54,700 nt of DNA from Pseudomonadota bacterium. Its GTDB lineage: Bacteria > Pseudomonadota > Gammaproteobacteria > Pseudomonadales > Moraxellaceae. Below the pieces are notes generated by a model. That model searched no databases. It was not told where the DNA came from and saw only the letters and a list, made by a program, of their open reading frames with translations. Shown here in pieces: positions 9,764 to 17,900 of the stretch. The number at the start of each line of letters is the position of its first letter. The first letter of the stretch is position 1. A program made the translations under genes and the position numbers. The stretch is taken from positions 1 to 54,700 of the forward strand of contig JAJZHK010000013.1 in NCBI GenBank assembly GCA_021804565.1, in the 5' to 3' direction.

Positions 9764-10339
9764 ATGCCTGTCGTCGACTTTTTCTATGATCTGGTCAGTC
9801 CCTACAGCTACCTGGCGGCGACACAGATGGCCCCTATCGAGGCCCTGGCGCAGGTGCAGTGGCGGCCTTTCTGGCTGGCCGGCGTGATGAAAGCCAGTGC
9901 CAATACGCCGCCTTTCATGGTGCCGGCCAAGGCTCAGTACATGAGCCAGGACCTGCGCCGCATGGCGGCTTACTATGGGGTCAAGCTGCAGATGCCGCAG
10001 CGCTTTCCCCTGGACACCCTGAGCGCCATGCGTTGCCTGCATGCGCTTGCCGAACCGGTGCGGGCGACGACGTCGCTGGCGCTGTTCGAGGCGCTTTGGG
10101 TCGAAGGTCGCGACATCAGCGAGGTCGAGGTGCTCAAAGACCTGCTCGGGGCCGAGCTGGTTGAGCGTGCCGCCAGCGCCGGGATCAAGCTGGCTTTGAA
10201 AGAGACCACCGACGAGGCGGTCATGCGCGGGGCTTTTGGTGCGCCCAGCCTGTTTCTTGACGACGAGCTGTTTTTTGGTTGCGACAGACTGGCCCTGCTC
10301 GAGCATCGCCTGAGTCATCGTGGTGGAGGGCAGGTCTGA
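9764..10339 (+). CDS. DsbA-fold protein, 2-hydroxychromene-2-carboxylate isomerase family
   Basis: 191 residues, thioredoxin-like fold without a CXXC. The N-terminus FFYDLVSPYSYLAATQM carries the serine that replaces the DsbA cysteine in HCCA isomerases and kappa-class glutathione transferases. The C-terminal GAFGAPSLFLDDELFFGCDRL is the family's conserved cis-proline and substrate region. GGGGAG lies 8 bases before the ATG. It follows the D2HGDH gene by 1 base and overlaps the next gene, so all three form one operon. It is probably glutathione-dependent; the true substrate is unknown. Confidence 0.85.
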   Translation: MPVVDFFYDLVSPYSYLAATQMAPIEALAQVQWRPFWLAGVMKASANTPPFMVPAKAQYMSQDLRRMAAYYGVKLQMPQRFPLDTLSAMRCLHALAEPVRATTSLALFEALWVEGRDISEVEVLKDLLGAELVERAASAGIKLALKETTDEAVMRGAFGAPSLFLDDELFFGCDRLALLEHRLSHRGGGQV

Positions 10340-10968
10340 TGCAGCCAGGCAAGATCGTCTGTGTCGGCCGTAACTACGCCGAGCACGCGCGCGAGCTGGG
10401 GCATGCGCTGCCTGAGCAGCCCTTGCTGTTCATGAAGCCCGGTAGCGCCGTGGCTGATCTGACCCAGGCGGTCGCCATCCCCCTCGATTGCGGTGCCTGT
10501 CACCATGAAACCGAGATCTGCGTGCGCCTGTCGCAAGCGTTGTGCCGCGCCAGCCCGGCCCAGGCACGACAGGCCATCGACGGCGTAGGCCTGGGCCTCG
10601 ATCTGACCTTGCGCGATCTGCAGGCCCAGCTGAAGGCGGCCGGTCATCCCTGGGAGCGTGCCAAGGCCTTCGATGGTGCCGCCGTGCTCGGTCCTTTCTG
10701 GGCGCCTGAGCAGCTGCCGGCCCTTGATGAGCTGGAGTTCTTTCTCGACGTCGACGGTCAGCGTCGGCAGACAGGTCACAGCCGCGACATGCTCTGGGGC
10801 ATCGTCGACCTGCTCAGCCATATCAGCCATGTCTTCCGTCTGCAGCCGGGGGACGTCGTGATGAGCGGGACCCCGGCTGGGGTGGCGCCCTTGGCGGTCG
10901 GTCAGCGTCTGCGTCTGGGCCTGGCCGGCCATGAGCTGCACACCGAGGTTGTCGCGGGCCCGTGCTAG
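10339..10968 (+). CDS. Fumarylacetoacetate hydrolase family protein
   Basis: 209 residues starting MQPGKIVCVGRNYAEHARELGH. The start overlaps the previous stop (TGATG). The metal-binding glutamates of the FAH fold are in the HHETEICVRL block near residue 55 and the aspartate in GLGLDLTLRDLQ near 83. The closing SGTPAGVAPLAVGQ block is diagnostic. Members act as acylpyruvases or oxaloacetate decarboxylases/tautomerases. The operon context with D2HGDH suggests clean-up of 2-oxoacid metabolites, which is inference. Confidence 0.88.
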   Translation: MQPGKIVCVGRNYAEHARELGHALPEQPLLFMKPGSAVADLTQAVAIPLDCGACHHETEICVRLSQALCRASPAQARQAIDGVGLGLDLTLRDLQAQLKAAGHPWERAKAFDGAAVLGPFWAPEQLPALDELEFFLDVDGQRRQTGHSRDMLWGIVDLLSHISHVFRLQPGDVVMSGTPAGVAPLAVGQRLRLGLAGHELHTEVVAGPC

Positions 10969-10987
10969 GTGTTGGCTCCGTTGCGCT

Positions 10988-11359
10988 TCATTGCTGGAGA
11001 AACTGGATGATGCGGCGACGTTCGCGCTTGTCCGGCCGCAGGCGCGGCGCCAGAGGCCGGGCCTGCAACGCCTGCAGGCGGCGGCGTTCGATGCTCGCCG
11101 CGCTCTCCTGGTAGAGAGTCTGCGCCTGGCTGGCGGGGCCGCGTTCGTCGCTGAGGGCGAGCACTTCGATCTCTTTTTCGACCTCCCCCTGGCGGATTTG
11201 CAAGATCATGCCGATCTGGACGACCTTGCTGACTTTGACGCGGGCGCCCTGACAGTGCACCTTGCCCCCCTCGATGGCGGCCTTGGCCAGGCTGCGTGTC
11301 CGAAAAAAACGTGCCGCCCACAACCAGCGGTCGATACGCAGGCGCTCATCGGCGTTCAT
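10988..11359 (-). CDS. hslR: Heat shock protein 15 (S4 RNA-binding ribosome rescue factor)
   Basis: 123 residues. The S4 domain (residues about 7-60) reads RIDRWLWAARFFRTRSLAKAAI and GGKVHCQGARVKVSKVV, followed by a basic tail rich in arginine. Hsp15 binds stalled 50S subunits that carry peptidyl-tRNA. The start overlaps the 3' end of the yrfG-like gene by 4 bases. The pair yrfG-hslR is conserved in gammaproteobacteria. Confidence 0.93.
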   Translation of the reverse strand: MNADERLRIDRWLWAARFFRTRSLAKAAIEGGKVHCQGARVKVSKVVQIGMILQIRQGEVEKEIEVLALSDERGPASQAQTLYQESAASIERRRLQALQARPLAPRLRPDKRERRRIIQFLQQ

Positions 11360-12039
11360 CGCGGAGTCTCCATACCGGCGACCCAGGCGGGCATGATCTG
11401 ATGAAAGTCATCGATCGCCGGATGGCGCAGGTTTTGTCGTGGCGGTAGCTGGGAGTCAGGCTGTCGTATGCACAAAACCTGGGCGATGCCGTAGGCCTGT
11501 GCCGCGTCGAGGACCTCTTCGCTGTCATCGATGAACAGGCTGCGACTGGGCGTCAAGGGGAACTTTCTCGCCAGTGCCGTCCAGAAGTCGGCGGACTCCT
11601 TGGCGGCGCCGAGCTCATGAGAGCAGATGATGGCGTCAAAGTGTGCCGCCAGACCGGTGACATCCAGCTTGAGAGCCAGACTGTGGTGGTGGGCGTTGGT
11701 GACCAGCCAGCGCTGACAGCCGCGGCGGCGCAGCGCCTCGAGAAAAGCCAGGGTGTGCGGGCGCAAACGTATCTGTTCGCGCTGGCTGTGCTTGAGCGCG
11801 ACCAGGTCGAGCCCCAGCTCTTCGCTCCAGAAATCAACGCTATACCAGGTGAGGCGGCCGCGCTCCTTATGGTATCTTGCTTCGAGCTCCTGGCGCGCCT
11901 GCGCCAGCTCACGGCCGTGCCGCTGAGCCCAGTGCAGGGGCACGAGCTGACGCCAAAAATGATTGTCAAACTGCAGGTCCAGCAAGGTGCCATCCATGTC
12001 GAGCATGACAAGATCGATGGTGTTCCAGTCCACAGTCAT
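11356..12039 (-). CDS. yrfG: HAD-family nucleotidase, YrfG-like
   Basis: 227 residues from the ATG at 12039 (MTVDWNTIDLVMLDMDGTLLD). A GTG five codons upstream is possible but less likely. HAD motif I is DMDGTLLDL, motif II is WLVTNAHHH near residue 110, the motif III lysine is in GAAKESADFW and motif IV is FIDDSEEVLDAA near 175. E. coli YrfG is a GMP/IMP nucleotidase. It is co-transcribed with hslR and divergent from cysQ, whose start is very close. Confidence 0.9.
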   Translation of the reverse strand: MTVDWNTIDLVMLDMDGTLLDLQFDNHFWRQLVPLHWAQRHGRELAQARQELEARYHKERGRLTWYSVDFWSEELGLDLVALKHSQREQIRLRPHTLAFLEALRRRGCQRWLVTNAHHHSLALKLDVTGLAAHFDAIICSHELGAAKESADFWTALARKFPLTPSRSLFIDDSEEVLDAAQAYGIAQVLCIRQPDSQLPPRQNLRHPAIDDFHQIMPAWVAGMETPR

Positions 12040-12068
12040 AGGCCCAGTCCCCACACGTGAAGATCGCT

Positions 12069-12869
12069 ATGGATGAGAGTGTGCCACGAAACGAGGCCAT
12101 CTGCCTCGAGCGTATGCTGCAGGCGGCGCAAGCTGCGGTGCAGCGTATTTTGCCTATCTACGCCGATGCGCAGCGCTGGCAGCTCCGCTACAAGGCCGAT
12201 GCCTCGCCGCTGACCCTGGCCGATCGCCAGTCCCACGACTGCATCTGCGCCGGGCTTGCCGGCCTGGGCTATCCGGTCATCAGCGAGGAGATGGAGGTCT
12301 TGCCGGCATGCGCTCCTGAGGGGCGCTATTTTTTGCTGGATCCGCTCGATGGCACGCGCGAGTTCCTGGCGGGCAATGGCGAGTTCACCGTCAATATCGC
12401 TTTGATCGAAGACGGCCGGCCCCTGCTCGCGGTCATCGCGGTGCCCGCCGATGGCCGGCTGTTCCATGCCCAGCGCGGTCAGGGCGCTTGGCAGGGCAGG
12501 CAGCGTTTGCGGGTGCAGCCGGTGTCCAGGGTCTTGCGGGTGGGGGTGAGCCGCCACCATGGCCAGGGCGAAGGCGAGGCCCTCGCCGCCGCGGCCCTGG
12601 GGCTCGACTTGCGCATGGTGGCGCGCGGCAGTTCCCTGAAAATGGTGGACATCGCCACCGGTGAGCTGGATTTTTGCTTGCGTCTGGGGCCGACGATGGC
12701 GTGGGACACGGCGGCGGCCCAGCTCCTCCTCGAGGAAGCCGGCGGCGGACTCTATGACCTGCACGGCGAGGCGCTGGTCTATCGTGGCCCCTGGCGGAAC
12801 CCGGGTTTTTTTGCCACGGCCTTGTCCGTCTCGGACTCCTTGGCCTTGTTGTCGCTCGACCATTCCTGA
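12069..12869 (+). CDS. cysQ: 3'(2'),5'-bisphosphate nucleotidase
   Basis: About 266 residues. The metal-binding signature of the inositol monophosphatase superfamily is clear: ISEEME near residue 75, LDPLDGTREF near 95 and the C-terminal WDTAAAQLLLEEAGG near 215. CysQ removes 3'-phosphoadenosine-5'-phosphate from sulfate assimilation. The start is uncertain: GTG at 12057, ATG at 12069 and ATG at 12114 are all in frame and none has a strong ribosome site. The last matches the usual family start best. The 3' end overlaps the convergent rlmJ by 91 bases. Confidence 0.9.
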   Translation: MDESVPRNEAICLERMLQAAQAAVQRILPIYADAQRWQLRYKADASPLTLADRQSHDCICAGLAGLGYPVISEEMEVLPACAPEGRYFLLDPLDGTREFLAGNGEFTVNIALIEDGRPLLAVIAVPADGRLFHAQRGQGAWQGRQRLRVQPVSRVLRVGVSRHHGQGEGEALAAAALGLDLRMVARGSSLKMVDIATGELDFCLRLGPTMAWDTAAAQLLLEEAGGGLYDLHGEALVYRGPWRNPGFFATALSVSDSLALLSLDHS

Positions 12870-13693
12870 ACACGGTGGCCACCGCGACCTTCCGGGCTGA
12901 GCAGACCCCACAGCTCTTTCTGCGCGCTTTGCGCCTGCTGCGCGAAGGTCCAGGGCGGGTTGACCAGCAGCAGTCCGCTGCCATTGAGACCTAAAGCCTG
13001 ATCGGCGGGCTTGACGCAGAGCTCACAGCTGAGCATGCGCGGCAGTCCGGCAGCGGCCAGCTGGCGCAGGAAGCGGCGCGTCTGTACCTCGTGTTTGATC
13101 GGGTACCAGAGCGCAAAAACCCCGGTGGGCCAGCGCTTCCAGGCGTTGAGCAGGAGGGCCTGGACGGGCTTCCAGTCGTCGCGTTCTTCCTCATAGGGCG
13201 GATCGATGAGCACCAGCCCTCGCCGTTCCGGCGGCGGGGTGAGGGCGGGGATGCCCTCGTAGGCGTCGCGTTCATGCACGGCGAGACCGTTCTGTGTTCT
13301 CGCCCAGGCGCGCAGGGCCTCGCACTCCTCATGCTCGCGTTCGATGAGCAGGCCACGATCGCCGGCCCGCAGGCGGCTGGCGATCAGGGCGGGTGATCCG
13401 GGATAGGCCTGTCCCGACCCGAGCTGACGCAGGCGATGGACCGCCTGCAGGTAGTCGCGAACCCAGGCATGATGGGCGCGGCGTGGCTCGGGCATACGCC
13501 CTATGCCGTCACGAAATTCGCCACTGCGCTGGGCGCTGACCTGGGACAGGTCATAGACGCCACGGCCGGCGTGGCTGTCGATGACGCACAAAGGGCTGTC
13601 CTTGCGCATCAGCAGCTCGAGCAGGCCGAGCAGGAGCACATGTTTGTGGACATCGGCAAAATTGCCGGCATGAAAGGCGTGACGATAGTTCAT
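12779..13693 (-). CDS. rlmJ: 23S rRNA (adenine-2030-N6)-methyltransferase
   Basis: 304 residues. The N-terminus MNYRHAFHAGNFADVHKH is the RlmJ signature. IDSHAGRGVYDL near residue 40 binds SAM and LIDPPYEEERDDW near 165 is the catalytic DPPY motif. It methylates A2030 of 23S rRNA. The C-terminal tail of about 25 residues (charged, SDNKAKESETDKAVAKK) is longer than in E. coli (280 residues) and is the part that overlaps cysQ on the other strand. Confidence 0.95.
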   Translation of the reverse strand: MNYRHAFHAGNFADVHKHVLLLGLLELLMRKDSPLCVIDSHAGRGVYDLSQVSAQRSGEFRDGIGRMPEPRRAHHAWVRDYLQAVHRLRQLGSGQAYPGSPALIASRLRAGDRGLLIEREHEECEALRAWARTQNGLAVHERDAYEGIPALTPPPERRGLVLIDPPYEEERDDWKPVQALLLNAWKRWPTGVFALWYPIKHEVQTRRFLRQLAAAGLPRMLSCELCVKPADQALGLNGSGLLLVNPPWTFAQQAQSAQKELWGLLSPEGRGGHRVQEWSSDNKAKESETDKAVAKKPGFRQGPR

Positions 13694-13765
13694 GATCAGG
13701 CGTTCGAAGCTTGGGGCGGAGGGCTATCCTAGCCCCAGGCGCAAGGCGCCGCCAGCATTTCTTGA

Positions 13766-14071
13766 TCAGCGCACGGAAAGTCGACCTGGGAGTCGGCTGA
13801 GCATCTGCGCATACATGCGCAAGTCGCCAAGCAGACTGTAGAAGGGATGGCGAAATGTCGCAGGCCGGTTGTGCTCAAAGAAAAAATGACCTATCCAGGC
13901 GGGACCATAACCGAGCAGGGGCAGCAGCCAGAGCCAGCGCGGCTGATCTTGCAGCACGGCCAACGCGAGGGTGAGCAGAACGGCGCTGGTGCCAGCGTAG
14001 TGCAGGCGCCGGCAGATTGGGTGCTGATGCTGGGCCAGGTAGTCAGGATAGAACTCGGCGAAGCTGCTCAT
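13766..14071 (-). CDS. Mpo1-like / DUF962 small membrane protein
   Basis: 101 residues. FAEFYPDYLAQHQHPICRRLHYAGT opens the DUF962 domain. A hydrophobic helix pair (SAVLLTLALAVL, WLWLLPLLGYGPAWIGHFFFEHN) and NRPATFRHPFYSLLGDLRMY follow. Yeast Mpo1 of this family is an iron-dependent dioxygenase of 2-hydroxy fatty acids. The conserved histidines are present (HQHP, RLHY, GHFFFEHN, FRHP). The start overlaps the preceding gene's stop by 4 bases, so they form a two-gene operon. Confidence 0.82.
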   Translation of the reverse strand: MSSFAEFYPDYLAQHQHPICRRLHYAGTSAVLLTLALAVLQDQPRWLWLLPLLGYGPAWIGHFFFEHNRPATFRHPFYSLLGDLRMYAQMLSRLPGRLSVR

Positions 14072-14709
14072 GGCTGTTCCTGCATGCGGGCCAGGGGGTT
14101 GGCGGTGGCTGTTGCGAGGCGCCGCAAGGTGTTGCCATCGACGTGGTGGAAGAGCTCGTTCTGGCCGGCGATCGCCAGCACCGTGTCTTCTTCATACGAC
14201 CAGCGGCCGTCGTCGTGGATGGTCACCTCGATGCGGAACTCGACGGTCCGAAAGGCGCGCTCGAGAAAGGGGTTGGAGCAGATGCCGTAGCAGGGGTCGC
14301 CGGCGCGTGCGCGCAGTTCGAACCGGCGCGCCTCGGGATCGACCTCGCCACCGGCCATGAGCGTCACCCCGCGCGGGATGCTCAAGGTATGGAGGACGAT
14401 CGAGCGTAGCGGGTCCCAGAGCCAGTAGCCGACCTGCTCGTGGTAGGTCTTGATCTGTCCGGGCTTGGTGATGTGGGTGTGGTAGCGCAGGCCGTAGAGC
14501 AGCTGCGGTCCATTGGTTTGCGGGTCGATGGCCTGCAGGCTGATGCGCTCGTGAAAGGCCTGGCGCCGTGGGCCATCCGCCTTGGGCTTGATGTCCAGGC
14601 CCTGATCCCCCTCCCAGACACCGGCCAGGGCCTGCAGGGGACCGAGCTGGCTCAGGGTGTCCAGGCTGTACGATGGCGGCTCATTGTAGATGTCATCCTG
14701 GGGCATCAT
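14068..14709 (-). CDS. Heme-binding beta-barrel (nitrobindin/FABP-like) family protein
   Basis: 213 residues from the ATG at 14709 (MMPQDDIYNEPPSYSLDTLSQ), with CAGG 6 bases upstream. A longer frame to 14778 lacks support. LGPLQALAGVWEG near residue 25 is the characteristic opening of the THAP4/nitrobindin beta-barrel. The strands LLYGLRYHTHI, EQVGYWLWDPLRSIVLHTLSIPRGVTLMAGG and FRTVEFRIEVTIHDDGRWSYEEDTVL follow. Members may bind heme or lipids; the function here is not shown. Upstream gene of the pair with the DUF962 protein. Confidence 0.75.
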   Translation of the reverse strand: MMPQDDIYNEPPSYSLDTLSQLGPLQALAGVWEGDQGLDIKPKADGPRRQAFHERISLQAIDPQTNGPQLLYGLRYHTHITKPGQIKTYHEQVGYWLWDPLRSIVLHTLSIPRGVTLMAGGEVDPEARRFELRARAGDPCYGICSNPFLERAFRTVEFRIEVTIHDDGRWSYEEDTVLAIAGQNELFHHVDGNTLRRLATATANPLARMQEQP

Positions 14710-14886
14710 CGTGACCTGAAAGGCTGCTTGCTGATAGGTCCGTTCTAGCACGCGCCGGCCATTTTGGCCAGATCCCACTCTGTTTACATCTGTTCACACA
14801 ATGCAACGAAGTCATGACGAAGCGGCCATTTTCTTCGGCCAGGACTGGGTTACTATCCGCGCCATAAGAACAAACCACTCATCGAA

Positions 14887-14917
14887 AATAACTGACATTT
14901 TATCGGTTATTACCGAT
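14887..14917. promoter_or_regulatory. Inverted repeats upstream of the lipid synthase operon
   Basis: A perfect inverted repeat ATCGGT-TATT-ACCGAT lies at 14902-14917. A second overlapping pair AATAAC/GTTATT is at 14887-14892 and 14906-14911. They sit 40-70 bases before the start of the synthase gene, in the only non-coding gap ahead of the operon, so this is the likely operator/promoter region. Promoter boxes cannot be placed securely. Confidence 0.4.
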
Positions 14918-14957
14918 GGCAGGTGGACAGGATAATAACAAAGGACGTGGTGATCAC

Positions 14958-17900
14958 ATGGACAGGCCGAGCAGCTATGCTGGCGCCGCAGAGGCGTCAT
15001 GTCGTGGGCAAGCATTCCGTTTTTTAGCCATCAGCCCACTGGAACGACCCGATCTGCCGCTGCTGCGACGACTGTTGCGGCAGGGGGTTGCGGTCGCCCT
15101 CGATATCGGCCGTGATGCGCAGGCCTGGCCGGCGCTCTTCGCGGAGCTGGCCGGGCATCCGCATCCGCACCTCGGCCTGCGTATTCCCGATGGCGTCGAC
15201 CTCCGTAGCGTGCGCAACCTGCCCAAGGTCGCTTTCGTCATCGCCGACGTTGAAGACCGGGTGTTCGTCGAGCGTATCTGCAGCGCGCCCTTGCTGCTGC
15301 AAGTCTGCTCCCGTGACGAGGCTCGCCAGGCTGTGCAGCATGGGGTCGCCGGCATCCTCTGCAAAGGTCAGGAAGCGGGCGGTCGCGTCGGCGCTGAAAG
15401 TGGTTTCGTCCTTCTCCAGGGGGTGCTCGACGTCGTCGCTGGGCAGCTTCCCGTATGGATGCAAGGTGGCGTCGGTATCCATTCCAGCGCGGCGGCATTC
15501 GCCGGTGGTGCTTTTGGTGTCGTGCTCGACACCCTGCTGGCGGCCTTGCCGGAGTCTTCCCTGCCGGCGGCGGTCAAGGCACAGATCCTCGCCATGGACG
15601 GCAGCGAGTCCGTCGAGATGGCGGGGATGCAGGTGTGCTGGGCACAGGCGACCGGGCCGCGCAAGGCGGGCCTGGCCAGCCCGGCGCAGGTGCGTCAGGC
15701 GCTTGCCCAGGGTTTGCTATGGCCTTTGGGGCAGGATGCGGCGCTGGTCGCGGTGGCGATGGCGCACGCGCAGAGCCTCGAGAGTTTGCTGCGTACCTTG
15801 CGTCATCATGTGGCCGGGCAGTGGCGTCAGGCCCAGGCGCAGCAGATTTTTCAGGAAAACTCAGCCTGGGCGCAGGCCCATGGCGTGCGCTATCCGATCG
15901 CACAGGGACCGATGACGCGGGTCAGTGACGAACCGGCGTTCTGCGCGGCCGTCGGCCAGGCGGGGGCGCTGCCATTTCTGGCGCTGTCGCTGCTCGACGC
16001 ACCGAGCTGTGAGCGGCTGCTGAAGGAAAGTCTGGCCGCCCTCGACGGTCGTCCGCTCGGGGTCGGCGTGCTCGGTTTTGCGCCGGCGTCGGTGCTGGAA
16101 CCGCAACTGGCTCTGCTCGAGCGCTATCCGCCGGCGGCGTTGCTGATCGCTGGCGGTCGGCCGGCACAGGCGCAGGCCTTTCTGGCGCGCGGCATCCCCG
16201 CCTATCTGCACGTGCCGTCGCCGGGTTTGCTCGACCTCTACCTGCAGGACGGGGCCCGTCATTTCGTTTTTGAGGGACGCGAGTGCGGTGGCCATGTCGG
16301 TCCGCGCTATAGCTGGGTGCTCTGGGAGCAGGCGGTGCAACGCCTGCTGCAGCTGGAAGACGTCAGCTCCCTGCACCTGCTGTTCGCCGGCGGCATCCAT
16401 GACGAGCGCTCGGCCGCGATGCTGGCGGTCATGGTGGCGCCTCTTGCGGCCCTGGGCGCGCGCATCGGCATGCTCATGGGTTCGGCCTACATCGCGACCG
16501 AGGAAGCCGTGCAGACCGGCGCCATCCTTGCCGAGTTTCAGGCGCAGGCCCTGGCCTGCGAAGAGACGGTCCTGGTCGAGACGGCGCCGGGTCATGCCAT
16601 ACGCTGTCTGCCGACCTCCTTTGTGGCCCACTTCGAGGCCTGCCGGCACAGCCTGGAAGAGCAGGGGGTGGATGTCGCCACGCGCGCCGAGAAGCTGGAG
16701 GCGCTGACCCTGGGTCGTTTGCGTCTGGCCAGCAAAGGGTTGCAGCGGCAGGAGGGGGTGCTCACGGCCGTCGACGTGGCACAGCAGCGCGAAGAAGGCA
16801 TGTACATGCTCGGTCAGCTCATCGCCCTGCGCCGCAAGCCGACCACCCTGGCCGACTTGCATGCTGCGGTGACGACCCGGGCGATGCACAGGCTGGCGGA
16901 GCAGGCCATGCCTTTGCCGCCGGCCAAGCGCGCAGGCGAGGCGATCGCCATCGTCGGCATGGCCTGTATCTATCCGGGCTCGCCCGATCTGGAAAGCTAT
17001 TGGACAAACATCGTCACAGCGCGTGATCTGGTCAGCGAGGTCCAGCCTGAACGTTGGAACAGCGACCTGTACTACCGCCCGGAAGGCGGCGAGGGCTACA
17101 CCCCCAGCCGCTGTGGCGGCTTTATCGATGCCCACCCCTTCGACCCTCTGGCCTTTGGTATTCCGCCACAGTCACTGGCGGCCATCGAGCCGGTGCAGCT
17201 GCTGGCCTTGCAGGTTGCCGCACGGGCGCTGGCGGATGCCGGCTATCAGGAGCGCTATTTCGATCGCGAGAAGACGGCGGTGATCTTTGGTGCCGAGGCG
17301 GGTATGGAGCTGTCCTGCCAGTACAATTTCCGCCATCTCTATCCACAGTATCTCGGTGCCCTCCCGGCAGAGCTCGACCAGGCTTTGCCGCGCCTGAGCG
17401 AGGACTCGTTCCCTGGCGTGTTGGTCAACGTCATCGCGGGACGCATCGCCAACCGCCTGGGTCTGGGTGGCGCCAACTACGCTGTCGACGCCGCCTGTGC
17501 CAGTTCGCTCAACGCCGTCGATCTGGCGGTCAAGGAATTGCGCGCAGGCAGCAGCGACATGGTGCTCGCCGGCGGCGCTGATTTTCATAACGGCATCGTC
17601 GACTACCTGATGTTTGCCTCGGTGGGCGCGCTATCGGCGCAGGGGCGCTGTCGTTCTTTCGATGCGCAAGCCGATGGTATCGCGCTCGGCGAAGGGGTCG
17701 GCGTCGTGGTGCTCAAGCGGCTCAGCGACGCCCAGGCCGACGGCGATCGCATCTATGCCTTGATCGAGGGGGTGGCCGCGTCCAGTGATGGCCGCGGGCT
17801 GGGGCTGACCGCCCCGCGCCGGGAAGGCCAGCGTCTGGCCCTGCAGCGCGCTTACGAACAGGCGGCGCGGCTGCCTGCCGACATCGGCCTGGTCGAGGCG

